Shown piece after piece: positions 43,754 to 54,932 of a stretch of DNA of 64,000 bases. A program made the position numbers and the translations under genes. Positions within the stretch are counted from its first letter, which is position 1; every line of letters begins with the position of its first letter. The DNA is from Stappia stellulata DSM 5886 (GTDB taxonomy: Bacteria > Pseudomonadota > Alphaproteobacteria > Rhizobiales > Stappiaceae). Under the pieces are notes generated by a model, which saw only the letters and a list, made by a program, of their open reading frames with translations, made no database searches and was not told the DNA's origin. The DNA is taken from contig NZ_KE384082.1 in the NCBI RefSeq assembly GCF_000423705.1, positions 980,843 through 1,044,842 of the forward strand, in the 5' to 3' direction.

Positions 43754-44778
43754 CGACACCCACTCATCAACCCGCGACAGAGCCCGTCGTCGAGGTGACC
43801 GGCCTGTCGCGCACCTTCGACGTCTCCAAGCCCTGGCTCAACCGGGTGCTGGAACGCTCGCCGCGTGCGCTGCTTCGCGCCGCCAAGGACATTTCCTTCT
43901 CGATTTCCAAGGGCGAGACGTTTGCGCTCGTCGGCGAATCCGGATCGGGCAAGTCGACGGTCGCCAAGATGGTCGTCGGTCTTTTGGAAGCCAGCGCCGG
44001 CGAAATCCGCATCGACGGCGTCGACATGCGTTCGCGCCAGCAGGCGGGCGTCGAGATGCGCGAGTTGCGCCGCCGCATCCAGATGATCTTCCAGGACCCC
44101 TATGCCAGCCTCAATCCACGCTGGCGTGTCGACCGGATCATTTCCGAGCCGATCCGCGCCTTCAGGATGGAAAGCTCCGAGGCGGCGATCTCCAAACGCG
44201 TCGGCGAACTGCTGGAGCTGGTGCGCCTGCATCCGCGCGACGGCGGCAAGTACCCGCACGAATTTTCCGGCGGCCAGCGCCAGCGCATCTGCATCGCCCG
44301 CGCGCTTGCCTCCAAGCCGGAGTTCCTGGTGTGCGACGAGCCGACCTCCGCGCTCGACGTCTCGGTGCAGGCGCAGATCCTGAACCTGATGCGCGACCTG
44401 CAGGACGAGTTCGGCCTGACCTATCTTTTCATCAGCCACGATCTCGCGGTCGTGCGCCACATGGCCAAACGCATCGGCGTGATGTATCTTGGCCGTCTGG
44501 TGGAGGTGGCGGAAAGCCGCACGCTCTTCAAGACCCCCAAACATCCCTATACGCGCATGCTGCTGGAGGCGATCCCGGACCTGGAGATGACCGGCAAGCC
44601 CCGCCGTCCGGTGGAAGGCGAGATCCCCAATCCGATCAATCCGCCATCCGGTTGCGCGTTTCATCCGCGCTGCCCGCTTGCCAACGACCGCTGTTCGCGC
44701 GAATTTCCCCAATTCCGCCAGGTCGGCGACACCGGCGTTGCCTGTCATGCGGTGGAGGAAGGCAGAACCACGGTCTGA
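43750..44778 (+). CDS. Peptide ABC transporter ATP-binding protein (DppF-like)
   Basis: Second ATPase, 342 residues from ATG 43750. Walker A is LVGESGSGKSTVAK, Q-loop MIFQDPYASLNPRWRV, signature FSGGQRQRICIARAL, Walker B FLVCDEPTSALDV and switch His FISHDLAVVRH. The C-terminal CAFHPRCPLANDRCSREFPQF completes the family pattern. It ends the operon; only 148 bases separate it from copA, and these contain the CueR-type promoter. Confidence 0.95.
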   Translation: MTTPTHQPATEPVVEVTGLSRTFDVSKPWLNRVLERSPRALLRAAKDISFSISKGETFALVGESGSGKSTVAKMVVGLLEASAGEIRIDGVDMRSRQQAGVEMRELRRRIQMIFQDPYASLNPRWRVDRIISEPIRAFRMESSEAAISKRVGELLELVRLHPRDGGKYPHEFSGGQRQRICIARALASKPEFLVCDEPTSALDVSVQAQILNLMRDLQDEFGLTYLFISHDLAVVRHMAKRIGVMYLGRLVEVAESRTLFKTPKHPYTRMLLEAIPDLEMTGKPRRPVEGEIPNPINPPSGCAFHPRCPLANDRCSREFPQFRQVGDTGVACHAVEEGRTTV

Positions 44779-44797
44779 GATCGGGCCGTTCTGCCCC

Positions 44798-44828
44798 TTG
44801 ACCTTACCGTGACTGGAAGCCTCATGTG
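44798..44828 (+). promoter_or_regulatory. CueR-type MerR promoter/operator of copA
   Basis: TTGACC is followed by a 19-base spacer with the dyad ACCTTACC...TGGAAG, then CATGTG as a poor -10. The order and spacing match the copA promoters bound by CueR: a strong -35, an over-long spacer and a central ACCTT/GGAAG dyad. No cueR gene is in the window, so the regulator would act in trans. Confidence 0.72.
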
Positions 44829-44926
44829 TGATTGACACCGGCGTTTCGGTGGGCCCGCGCGCGAGCCCGGCCGGGAACCGCCCCAGATGACAGACGCCCC
44901 GCCTCGCGACGGGGCCGGAGACCCCC

Positions 44927-47170
<2,244 letters not shown>

Positions 47171-47227
47171 GCGCAACGCTTTTGCGCGCGGAGTAGTGGT
47201 CTTCGCCCTTGCCAGTGCGGCTTCCTT

Positions 47228-47240
47228 TTTGTCATACAAA
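47228..47240. promoter_or_regulatory. TTTGT-N3-ACAAA palindrome before the aldonate dehydratase
   Basis: TTTGTCATACAAA is a perfect inverted repeat with a three-base centre, 40 bases upstream of the dehydratase start. The layout resembles operators of FCD-type GntR regulators, which often govern sugar-acid dehydratases. No such regulator lies in the window. Confidence 0.5.
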
Positions 47241-47280
47241 TGGGGAGCCGCATTTTCCTTTTCCTGCCGGAGACCCTTCA

Positions 47281-49080
47281 ATGTCCGCGAAAGATCCCAA
47301 ACACTTGCGTTCGCGTGCCTGGTTCGACGACCCGGCCGACCCCGGCATGACCGCGCTCTACATCGAGCGCTATCTGAACTACGGGCTGACCCGCGAGGAG
47401 CTGCAGTCGGGCAAGCCGATCATCGGCATCGCCCAGACCGGCTCGGATCTCTCGCCCTGCAACCGCCATCACATCGAACTTGCCAAACGCGTGCGCGAAG
47501 GCATTCGCGAGGCCGGCGGCATCTGTTTCGAGTTTCCCGTCCATCCGATCCAGGAAACCGGCAAGCGCCCGACCGCCTCGCTCGACCGCAATCTCGCCTA
47601 TCTGGGACTGGTGGAACTGCTGCACGGCTACCCGATCGACGGCGTGGTGCTGACCATCGGTTGCGACAAGACCACGCCGGCCTGCCTGATGGCGGCGGCG
47701 ACGGTGAACATCCCCGCCATCGCGCTCTCCGTCGGGCCGATGCTGAACGGCTGGCATCGGGGCGAGCGCACCGGCTCGGGCACCATCGTGTGGAAAGCAC
47801 GCGAAATGCTCGCCGCCGGCGAGATCGACTACGCCGGCTTCATGGACCGGGTGGCGTCGGCCGCCCCCTCGGTCGGTTATTGCAACACGATGGGCACGGC
47901 GACGACGATGAACTCGCTCGCCGAGGCGCTCGGCATGCAGTTGCCCGGCGCCGCCGCCATTCCCGCGACCTACCGCGAGCGCGCGCAAGTCTCCTACGAG
48001 AGCGGCAAGCGCATCGTCGACATGGTCTGGGAGGACCTCAAACCCTCCGACATCATGACCCGCGAAGCCTTCGAAAACGCCATCGTGGTCAACTCCGCGA
48101 TCGGCGGCTCGACCAATGCGCCGATCCACCTCAATGCCATCGCCAGCCATCTGGGCGTGCCGCTCGACAACGACGACTGGCAGGCGCTCGGCCACGACGT
48201 TCCGCTTCTGGTGAACATGCAACCGGCTGGCGAATACCTCGGCGAGGACTACCACCACGCCGGCGGCGTGCCGGCGGTGATCGCGGAGCTGATGAAGGCG
48301 AACGCCCTGCCCCATCCGGACGCGGTGACCGTCAATGGTGCGAGCCTCGGCGACAATTGCCGCCCGGCGGAAAACCTCGACCCGCGCGTGATCCACCCGA
48401 TGTCGGACCCGCTGGTCGACAAGGCCGGCTTCCTGAACCTCAAGGGCAACCTCTTCGACAGCGCGATCATGAAGACCAGCGTGATCTCGAAGGAGTTCCG
48501 CGACCGCTACCTGTCGAACCCGGACGATCCGGACGCCTTCGAGGGCCGCGCCGTCGTTTTCGAGGGACCGGAGGACTATCACGCCCGCATCGAGGACCCC
48601 GCGCTCGAGATCGACGAATACTGCCTCTTGTTCATTCGCGGCTCCGGTCCGATCGGCTATCCAGGCGGCGCGGAGGTGGTGAACATGCAGCCCCCCGCCG
48701 CCCTGATCAAACGCGGCATCCACGCCATGCCCTGTATCGGAGACGGGCGCCAGTCGGGCACCTCCGGCTCCGCCTCGATCCTGAACGCCGCTCCCGAGGC
48801 CGCCGCCGGCGGCGGCCTGGCGCTGCTGAAGAGCGGAGACCGCGTGCGCATCGACCTGCGCAAGGGATCCGCGGACATCCTGATTTCGGACGCGGAGCTG
48901 GGAGACCGCCGCAAGGCGCTCGCCGCCGCCGGCGGGTTCGAATATCCGGATCACCAGACGCCCTGGCAGGAAATCCAGCGCGCCCTCGTCGAGCAGTTCG
49001 ACAAGGGAATGGTGCTGAAGGGAGCGACCGACTACCGCGACATCGCCCACACCAGGGGCATTCCGCGCCACAACCATTGA
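47281..49080 (+). CDS. IlvD/Edd family aldonate dehydratase (pentonate-type)
   Basis: [2Fe-2S] dehydratase removing water from an aldonic acid to give a 2-keto-3-deoxy acid. The 599-residue protein from ATG 47281 has the family cysteines in [18 protein letters not shown] and GYCNTMGTA. Landmarks such as [40 protein letters not shown], then [21 protein letters not shown] and the C-terminal PRHNH match L-arabonate/D-xylonate dehydratases rather than IlvD itself. Annotation as dihydroxy-acid dehydratase in branched-chain synthesis would be misleading. The GntR-like palindrome upstream and the erythronate dehydrogenase gene downstream support a sugar-acid role. Confidence 0.9.
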   Translation: MSAKDPKHLRSRAWFDDPADPGMTALYIERYLNYGLTREELQSGKPIIGIAQTGSDLSPCNRHHIELAKRVREGIREAGGICFEFPVHPIQETGKRPTASLDRNLAYLGLVELLHGYPIDGVVLTIGCDKTTPACLMAAATVNIPAIALSVGPMLNGWHRGERTGSGTIVWKAREMLAAGEIDYAGFMDRVASAAPSVGYCNTMGTATTMNSLAEALGMQLPGAAAIPATYRERAQVSYESGKRIVDMVWEDLKPSDIMTREAFENAIVVNSAIGGSTNAPIHLNAIASHLGVPLDNDDWQALGHDVPLLVNMQPAGEYLGEDYHHAGGVPAVIAELMKANALPHPDAVTVNGASLGDNCRPAENLDPRVIHPMSDPLVDKAGFLNLKGNLFDSAIMKTSVISKEFRDRYLSNPDDPDAFEGRAVVFEGPEDYHARIEDPALEIDEYCLLFIRGSGPIGYPGGAEVVNMQPPAALIKRGIHAMPCIGDGRQSGTSGSASILNAAPEAAAGGGLALLKSGDRVRIDLRKGSADILISDAELGDRRKALAAAGGFEYPDHQTPWQEIQRALVEQFDKGMVLKGATDYRDIAHTRGIPRHNH

Positions 49081-49129
49081 GCCCCGCGCCGCCGCCTGCA
49101 ACAAGAGGCCGGTGACGGCGCATTTTTGT

Positions 49130-49149
49130 TGACGATTACGTAAGCGTCA
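49130..49149. promoter_or_regulatory. 20-bp palindrome upstream of the SCP2 gene, LiuR-like
   Basis: TGACGATTACGTAAGCGTCA is symmetric at 18 of 20 positions, with TTACGTAA at its centre and TGACG/CGTCA arms. The centre resembles the LiuR-type MerR sites found upstream of acyl-CoA and branched-chain catabolic genes. It lies 55 bases before the SCP2 start and could be its operator. Confidence 0.55.
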
Positions 49150-49204
49150 TGCTTGGTTGCCACACTCATACAGGCCGCAGCGGCCATCAACCGGGAGACC
49201 AGAC

Positions 49205-49486
49205 ATGGCATTGAACCAACTCACCGAAACGATCCGGGGCAAGGTCGCGAACGGCGGCATCTCCGACAGGGTGAAATTCGACTGCGGCGAGGCCGGCGTG
49301 ATCTTCGTCGAGGGATCGGAGGTTTCCAACGAAGACAAGGAAGCCGATTGCACCGTCCGGATTTCGGAAGACAATCTGGAAAGCCTGCTGGCCGGCGATC
49401 TCAACCCGACCACCGCCTTCATGACCGGCAAGATCAAGGTCGACGGCGACATGAGCGTCGCGATGAAGCTCGGCAGCATCGTGTAA
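49205..49486 (+). CDS. SCP2 sterol-binding domain protein
   Basis: Small free-standing SCP2 domain of 93 residues, a hydrophobic-ligand-binding fold for acyl chains, acyl-CoA or sterols. ATG 49205 with GGGAG upstream. The sequence shows the family's alternating beta pattern VKFDCGEAGVIFVEG and the C-terminal signature LNPTTAFMTGKIKVDGDMSVAMKLGSI. No enzyme domain is fused. The LiuR-like palindrome suggests fatty-acid or branched-chain acyl regulation. It is monocistronic; denD starts 118 bases downstream. Confidence 0.9.
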   Translation: MALNQLTETIRGKVANGGISDRVKFDCGEAGVIFVEGSEVSNEDKEADCTVRISEDNLESLLAGDLNPTTAFMTGKIKVDGDMSVAMKLGSIV

Positions 49487-49604
49487 TGTGCAAGCCGGCG
49501 CCCGCGCGGATCGAGCGCGCCGGCCTTTGCCCTGCCATCTCCCCTTGACGGCACGCAACGGGTGCCCTTCGTATGGGCGGACAAGACTGGCAGGAGAAAC
49601 GCGA

Positions 49605-50612
49605 ATGGTACATGTGCTGGTGACGGGCGCGGCCGGCATGCTCGGCCGCAAGCTCGTCGAGACCCTCGCCCGCGGCGGCCTGCTCGGCGGTCGCGAGGTC
49701 ACCCGCATGACGCTGTCGGACAGGGTGGCACCGCAGCCGCCCGACACGCTCGCCATGCCGGTGACCAGCATCGCCGGCGATTTCTCCCGCCCGGGAGCCG
49801 CCGAGACCCTCGTCGCACACAAGCCGGACGTGATCTTTCATCTGGCGGCCGTCGTCTCCGGCGAAGCGGAAGCCGAGATGGAGAAAGGCTACGAGATCAA
49901 CCTCGACGGCACCCGTCGCCTGCTCGACGCGGTGCGCGAGATCGGCGGCGGCTATTGTCCGCGCTTCGTCTTCGCCTCGTCGCTGGCGGTCTTCGGCGCA
50001 CCGCTGCCCGATCCCATTCCCGACACCCACCACCTGACACCGCTGACCTCCTACGGCACGCAAAAGGCGATCTGCGAGCTGCTTCTCGCCGACTACAGCC
50101 GCCGCGGCCTGGTCGACGGCATCGGCATTCGCCTGCCGACCATCGTGGTGCGCCCGGGGCGACCAAACAAGGCCGCTTCAGGTTTCTTCTCAGGCATCAT
50201 TCGCGAACCGCTGAACGGCGAGGAAGCAATCCTGCCCGTCGACGACGACACCGCTCACTGGGTCGCCAGTCCCCGCGCGGCAATCGGTTATCTCATGCAT
50301 TCCGCCGCCCTCGACACAAAGGCCCTCGGCGCCCAGCGCAGCCTGACGATGCCGGGCCTGCGCATCACGGTTGCCAAGGAGATCGAGACCCTGGCCCGCA
50401 TCGCCGGTCCGACCCGCACGGAACTGATCCGGCGCGAACCGGACCCGGTGATTGCGCGCATCGTCGCCGGATGGCCGCGCAGCTTCGATGCCAGCCGGGC
50501 CGAGGCGCTCGGTTTTCAGCGCGATCCCGATTTCGACACGGTGGTGCGCGCCTATATGGAAGACGCCGGAATCGGCTCGGATTCGGTCGTGACGGCACCG
50601 TCGGGCGTTTAA
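49605..50612 (+). CDS. denD: D-erythronate dehydrogenase-like epimerase/dehydratase
   Basis: Short-chain extended NAD-dependent enzyme of 335 residues. ATG 49605 has AGGAGAAACGCGA upstream. The Rossmann motif is VLVTGAAGMLGRKLVETLA; the catalytic YxxxK is in TSYGTQKAICELLLADYSRR, with a Ser in VFASSLAVFG. The DenD family signatures are PTIVVRPGRPNKAASGFFSG and the C-terminal GWPRSFDASRAEALGFQRDP. DenD oxidises D-erythronate to 2-oxo-D-erythronate, the first step of four-carbon acid sugar catabolism. The partner genes otnK, otnC and otnI are not nearby, so the substrate call rests on sequence alone. Confidence 0.88.
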   Translation: MVHVLVTGAAGMLGRKLVETLARGGLLGGREVTRMTLSDRVAPQPPDTLAMPVTSIAGDFSRPGAAETLVAHKPDVIFHLAAVVSGEAEAEMEKGYEINLDGTRRLLDAVREIGGGYCPRFVFASSLAVFGAPLPDPIPDTHHLTPLTSYGTQKAICELLLADYSRRGLVDGIGIRLPTIVVRPGRPNKAASGFFSGIIREPLNGEEAILPVDDDTAHWVASPRAAIGYLMHSAALDTKALGAQRSLTMPGLRITVAKEIETLARIAGPTRTELIRREPDPVIARIVAGWPRSFDASRAEALGFQRDPDFDTVVRAYMEDAGIGSDSVVTAPSGV

Positions 50613-50673
50613 CAGCGGCCAACCTGCCCTTTGGGCATTGATCGCATGGCACCGGGCCGCGCAATATGGTGCC

Positions 50674-51294
50674 ATGAGACACGACACGCAGGAGCCTTCC
50701 GCGCGACCGCAACCGGGCGGGGCGTCGGACACGCCGGAACGGGCGTTGGCGACAGCCGGCGAACTGTTGCGCGCCAGCGGGCCGGACCATGTGACGGTGA
50801 CGGAAATCGCCCGGCGTCTCGGCATGTCGCATTCCAACATCTACCGCTTCTACCCCAGCAAGGCCGCCCTGCTCGACGCCGTCATGGCCCGATGGCTCGG
50901 CGACCTCGAGACGTCGCTTGACGACGCCATCGCCGCGGTGTCCGCGCCGGACGACCGGCTTGCCGCCTACGTCCTGACGCTGAGCGATGCCTTGCGCGAG
51001 CGCGCCAGCGCCGATCCGCCGGGCTTTGCCGCCTATGCCGTCCTGTCGGAACGCGCGCAGGCGGCGATGACCGCGCATGCGGCCGCGTGCCGGAGCAGGA
51101 TCGCCGCGATCCTCGCCGACGGGATGACACAGGGCGTCTTCGCTCATGGCGATGCGACGGCAGTCGCACGTGCCATCGACAACGCAACGCTGTGCCTGCG
51201 CCATCCCGGACTTGTCCATGCGGCGGCGCCCCCGCCGTCCGGCGAGGAGGCGGAGGATCTGGTCATCCTGATCCTGGAAGGGCTTCGCCGCTGA
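50674..51294 (+). CDS. TetR family transcriptional regulator
   Basis: Regulator with the N-terminal TetR helix-turn-helix (VTVTEIARRLGMSHSNIYRFY, about residues 34-54) and a C-terminal ligand-binding domain (206 residues from ATG 50674; a TTG at 50638 is an alternative). The family appears to be of the WHG/TetR C-terminal type. It converges with the orphan TRAP binding protein gene with 22 bases between stops. Targets could include the divergent or neighbouring catabolic genes, but no operator stands out. Confidence 0.87.
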   Translation: MRHDTQEPSARPQPGGASDTPERALATAGELLRASGPDHVTVTEIARRLGMSHSNIYRFYPSKAALLDAVMARWLGDLETSLDDAIAAVSAPDDRLAAYVLTLSDALRERASADPPGFAAYAVLSERAQAAMTAHAAACRSRIAAILADGMTQGVFAHGDATAVARAIDNATLCLRHPGLVHAAAPPPSGEEAEDLVILILEGLRR

Positions 51295-51316
51295 AGGGCT
51301 GTGGCAGGCCTTGTCC

Positions 51317-52321
51317 TCAGTCCGCGCTGTTCGCGGCCTGGGCGGCTTCGATGAGATCGGCGCCCACGACCTCCTCGAACATCTCCCAGACCGGTTTCAT
51401 CGCACCGATCCAGACCTCGCGCTGATCTGCGGTGAGGACGCGGATTTCCGCCCCCGCCTCGAGGAGGCGTTGGCGGTTTTCCGCCTCCTTGCGCGCCACG
51501 GCGGCATTGGAGCGCGCGCTCACCTCCCGCACGATTTGCAGCAGCTGGTCGCGCACATCCGGGTCGAGGCTCTTCAGCCATTCGGCGGACGTCACCACAA
51601 GATAAGCGAGAAGCTGGTGATTGGTCGCCGTCACGCCGTCCTGCACCTCGTAGAACTTCTGAGTATAGATGTTCGACCAGGTGTTTTCCTGCCCGTCGAC
51701 ATCGCCGCTCTCAAGTGCACCGTAGACATCCTTGAAGGCAAGCTGGCGGCCGGTCGCACCGAGCGCCTCGATCATCGCCATCGCGACGCTGGAGGTCTGC
51801 ACGCGAAACGTCAGCCCCTTGGCGTCACTCGGCAGCAGCAGCGGCTTGTTCGCGGAAAACTGCTTCAGGCCGGACGTCCAGTAGCCAAGCCCCAGAAAGC
51901 CGACATCGGTCATGACCGAGAGCAGCTCCTGGCCGGCCGAACTTGCGGTGAAGCGGTCGACGGCCGCCAGATCCTGAAACAGGAACGGCAGATCGAAGAG
52001 GCGGAACTTGAGCGTATAGGGCTCGAACTTCGACAGCGACGGCGCGGCGAGATGGACGTCGCCGAGCAACAGGGCCTCCATCACCTGGTCGTCGTCGAAG
52101 AGCTCGGAATTCGCGAACACCTGCATGCAGGCCTTGCCGTCCATTTCCGCATTGACCCGCCTGGCGAGATGCGCGGCGGCATCCCCCTTGGGATGTCCGC
52201 TTGCGGAAACCACATGGCTGAACTTGATGACCGTCTCGCCGCTCTGGCACTCCTCGGCAATCGCCGGCGCGGCAAAGGCGAAACAGGCGGCCGTCACAAT
52301 GGCCCCGGCCAAGCTTTTCAT
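51317..52321 (-). CDS. Orphan TRAP transporter substrate-binding protein (DctP family)
   Basis: Periplasmic solute-binding protein, 334 residues from ATG 52321 behind GGAGGG. A Sec signal ends at AIAEE. Landmarks: IKFSHVVSASGHPKGDAAAH, FANSELFDDDQVMEALLLG, LTFRVQTSSVAMAMIEALGA and QENTWSNIYTQKFYEVQD, all of the DctP family (TAXI and TakP types are excluded). Unlike the one at 2622, there are no DctQ or DctM genes nearby: the next gene downstream is a convergent TetR and upstream is a GMC oxidoreductase. It may serve a permease encoded elsewhere or be a relic. Confidence 0.88.
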   Translation of the reverse strand: MKSLAGAIVTAACFAFAAPAIAEECQSGETVIKFSHVVSASGHPKGDAAAHLARRVNAEMDGKACMQVFANSELFDDDQVMEALLLGDVHLAAPSLSKFEPYTLKFRLFDLPFLFQDLAAVDRFTASSAGQELLSVMTDVGFLGLGYWTSGLKQFSANKPLLLPSDAKGLTFRVQTSSVAMAMIEALGATGRQLAFKDVYGALESGDVDGQENTWSNIYTQKFYEVQDGVTATNHQLLAYLVVTSAEWLKSLDPDVRDQLLQIVREVSARSNAAVARKEAENRQRLLEAGAEIRVLTADQREVWIGAMKPVWEMFEEVVGADLIEAAQAANSAD

Positions 52322-52350
52322 CGATACCCTCCAAGCTGCGGGGTCGCGCC

Positions 52351-52370
52351 GCCTCGCCTGGCGGCGAGGC
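52351..52370 (-). other. Stem-loop between the GMC and DctP genes
   Basis: GCCTCGCC and GGCGAGGC make an 8-bp perfect stem with a four-base loop in the 58-base gap. There is no U-run, so it may stabilise or attenuate a GMC-DctP transcript. Confidence 0.45.
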
Positions 52371-52379
52371 GCACCCGGG

Positions 52380-53987
52380 TTAGCCACGCCGATCCGCGCG
52401 GATCATGTCGGCGGCCTTTTCGGCAATCACCATGGTGGGAGCGGCCGTGTTTCCGGAGGTGATGGCCGGCATCACCGAGGCATCGGCGACGCGCAGGCCG
52501 TCGAGCCCGCGCAGCCGCAGCCGCTCGTCGACGACGGCCCCTTCGTCCGCGCCCATCCGGCAGGTTCCGACGGGATGAAAGATCGTGGTCCCGATATCGC
52601 CCGCCGCGCGCGCCAGATCCGCGTCGCTGTTGACCGCAGACCCCGGCAGATGCTCCACCGGCTGATAGCGCTCCAGCGCGCTGGCCTGCATGATCTTGCG
52701 GGTCAGGCGGATGCTGTCGGCAGCGACCTTCCGGTCGCCCTCCGTCGCGAGATAGTTCGGGCGGATTTCCGGATGTGCGTGCGGATCGGGCGAGGTGATA
52801 TGCACATGGCCCCGGCTTTCCGGGCGCAGGTTGCACACGCTCGCGGTAATCGCCGGGAAGGAGTGCAGTGGCTCGCCGAACCGGTCGAGCGACAGGGGCT
52901 GCACGTGATACTCGATGTTGGCGGTCTCGAAGGCCGGGTCGGACCTGGCGAAGACGCCGAGCTGGCTCGGCGCCATCGACATCGGGCCGGAGCGCTTCAG
53001 CGCGTATTCGGCGGCGATCCTCGCCTTGCCGGCCCAGGTGGCGGCAAGCTGGTTGAGCGTCGTTGCGTTACGGACCTTGAAGATCGTGCGGATCTGCAGG
53101 TGGTCCTGAAGATTGGCGCCAACGGCCGGGCGCGCGCATACCGGCGCGATGCCGTGCCGGGCGAGGATCGCGGGATCGCCGATGCCGGAAAGCTCCAGGA
53201 GCTGCGGCGAGCCGATCGCGCCGGCGGACAGGACGAGCTCTCCGTCGACCCGCGCGCGCGCCGGCGCGCCGTCGAGCGACAGCGCAACGCCCGTGACGCG
53301 CCCCTGCTCGACCTCGAGCCGGGCGACCTGCGCCTTGCTGAGAACCCGCAGATTGGGGCGCGCGGCAGCGGGGCGCAGAAATCCCTTGGCCGCCGTCCAG
53401 CGCACGCCGCCGCGCTGCGTGACCTGAAAATAGGACGAGCCGAAATTGTCGCCCCGGTTAAAGTCGTCGACCTTGGGAATTCCGGTTTCCTCGCAGGCGT
53501 CGCGCACCGCATCGAGGATCTCCCACGACAGCCGCTGCTGCTCGATGCGGGTTTCCCCGCCCTGGCCGTGGATGTCGTCGGCGCATTCGTAATGATCTTC
53601 GCCGCGCCGGAACAGCGGCAGCAGGTCGTCCCAGCCCCAGCCGGTCAGGCCCATCTGGCGCCAGCCGTCATAGTCCCGCGCCTGCCCGCGCATGTAGATC
53701 ATGCCGTTGATCGAGGAACATCCGCCAAGCACCCGCCCGCGCGGATAGGAGAGCGTGCGCCCGTTCAGCCCCGGATCGGGCGCGGTCTTGTAACCCCAGT
53801 CGGTGCGGGGATTGCCCATGCAGTAGAGATAGCCGACGGGAATATGGATCCAGATGTAATCGTCCTTGCCGCCCGCCTCCAGAAGGAGCACGCGCACGCC
53901 CGGATCGGCGGAGAGGCGATTGGCCAGCACACAGCCGGCCGACCCCGCGCCGACGATCACATAGTCCCAGTGTCCAAGATCCTGCAT
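52380..53987 (-). CDS. GMC family FAD oxidoreductase, choline dehydrogenase-like
   Basis: Flavin-dependent alcohol dehydrogenase/oxidase, 535 residues from ATG 53987 (a directly preceding ATG at 53990 sits too close to the GGGAGG). The FAD fold is YVIVGAGSAGCVLANRLSA, followed by PRGRVLGGCSSINGMIYMRG. The GMC signature-2 region reads GAIGSPQLLELSGIGD. The catalytic His is in FHPVGTCRMGADEGAV and the second site in the final NTAAPTMVIAEK. BetA-type choline dehydrogenase is the nearest named relative, but many alcohol dehydrogenases of this group share these motifs, so the substrate is open. It is likely co-transcribed with the orphan dctP. Confidence 0.9.
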   Translation of the reverse strand: MQDLGHWDYVIVGAGSAGCVLANRLSADPGVRVLLLEAGGKDDYIWIHIPVGYLYCMGNPRTDWGYKTAPDPGLNGRTLSYPRGRVLGGCSSINGMIYMRGQARDYDGWRQMGLTGWGWDDLLPLFRRGEDHYECADDIHGQGGETRIEQQRLSWEILDAVRDACEETGIPKVDDFNRGDNFGSSYFQVTQRGGVRWTAAKGFLRPAAARPNLRVLSKAQVARLEVEQGRVTGVALSLDGAPARARVDGELVLSAGAIGSPQLLELSGIGDPAILARHGIAPVCARPAVGANLQDHLQIRTIFKVRNATTLNQLAATWAGKARIAAEYALKRSGPMSMAPSQLGVFARSDPAFETANIEYHVQPLSLDRFGEPLHSFPAITASVCNLRPESRGHVHITSPDPHAHPEIRPNYLATEGDRKVAADSIRLTRKIMQASALERYQPVEHLPGSAVNSDADLARAAGDIGTTIFHPVGTCRMGADEGAVVDERLRLRGLDGLRVADASVMPAITSGNTAAPTMVIAEKAADMIRADRRG

Positions 53988-54091
53988 CATGCCTCCCGCC
54001 AGACAGTCGGCTATAGGAGGCACGGCCGCGCCGGTCCGGTCAAGGCCGACGCGCAAACGCTCCGGCGGCGGGCGCCCCGCCCCGGGAACGG

Positions 54092-54856
54092 CTACGCCCG
54101 CGCCTCCAGACGCTCGGCGTCACGCACGGCGTGTTCGATCTCGTCGACCAGACCCGCCTCGAGACCGAGCCGCGCGGCCAGCATCTGCAGATAGGCTTTT
54201 TCCGCTGCGTGATCGGGGTCGATGGCAAGCCGCGACGCGGCATAGATCTCCGCGGCCGTCTCCGGGCTGCTCGCCCCGGCGACGACCTTGTCGAGATCGA
54301 GCGGGGACCGCAACTCATCCATCAGGAAGGCCTTGGCCTCGCTGTCGAGACCGGCTTCGTCGATCTTGTCGAAGATCCGGTCCTGCTCCTCGCGGTCGAT
54401 ATGTCCGTCCGCCTTGGCGGCCGAAATCATCGCGGTGAGGAGCGTGACGGCAAAGGCGTTCTCGCCGCCCGGCTGTTGCGCCGGATCGAATGCGGTGCCG
54501 CGCGGTGCTTCCAGCGGGATCGGTTCGTCGCGCGGCGGCGGCTGGGTGCCCTGCTGGTTGGCGCGGTAGCCCTGATAGGCCTTGTAGGCAAGGCCCGCGA
54601 CCAGCGCCATGCCGCCATAGGTCACGGCCTTCTTGCCGATCTTGCGCCCGCTCTTCGTACCGAGCAAAAGTCCCGCGAGACCGCCAGCGAGCGCGCCGCC
54701 GGCAAGCCCGCCGGCGTTTCCACGCACATAGTCCTGCCCGCGCGCCAGATAGTCGCCGCCACCGCTTCCGCCTTGCTGGCCACCGCCTTGCTGGCCTCCG
54801 CCTGCGCCTGCGCCTGAACCAAGGAACTCATCCAGCAAACGTTTCGCGTCGAACAT
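54092..54856 (-). CDS. TerB/DUF533 family protein
   Basis: Tellurite-resistance-TerB-like protein of 254 residues. The N-terminal third is Gly/Gln-rich (GSGAGAGGGQQGGGQQGGSG), then a Gly-rich hydrophobic stretch GGLAGGALAGGLAGLLLG is a possible membrane segment. The C-terminal DUF533 domain has TLLTAMISAAKADGHIDREE, then IDEAGLDSEAKAFLMDELRS, whose ADGHID...EE pattern resembles a metal-binding TerB helix pair. The role is unknown. It lies 76 bases from the lrp gene on the same strand. Confidence 0.83.
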   Translation of the reverse strand: MFDAKRLLDEFLGSGAGAGGGQQGGGQQGGSGGGDYLARGQDYVRGNAGGLAGGALAGGLAGLLLGTKSGRKIGKKAVTYGGMALVAGLAYKAYQGYRANQQGTQPPPRDEPIPLEAPRGTAFDPAQQPGGENAFAVTLLTAMISAAKADGHIDREEQDRIFDKIDEAGLDSEAKAFLMDELRSPLDLDKVVAGASSPETAAEIYAASRLAIDPDHAAEKAYLQMLAARLGLEAGLVDEIEHAVRDAERLEARA

Positions 54857-54932
54857 ATCCGCGTCTCTCCGGTCTAGCGGGTTTCACCGCACAACAAATG
54901 GGGACGCATCGCGCAAGGCGCAAGCGGATGGC

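Noticed and set aside
47281..49080. Dihydroxy-acid dehydratase IlvD of branched-chain amino acid synthesis
   Set aside because: The N-terminal RSRAWFDDP and C-terminal PRHNH regions match pentonate dehydratases rather than IlvD.
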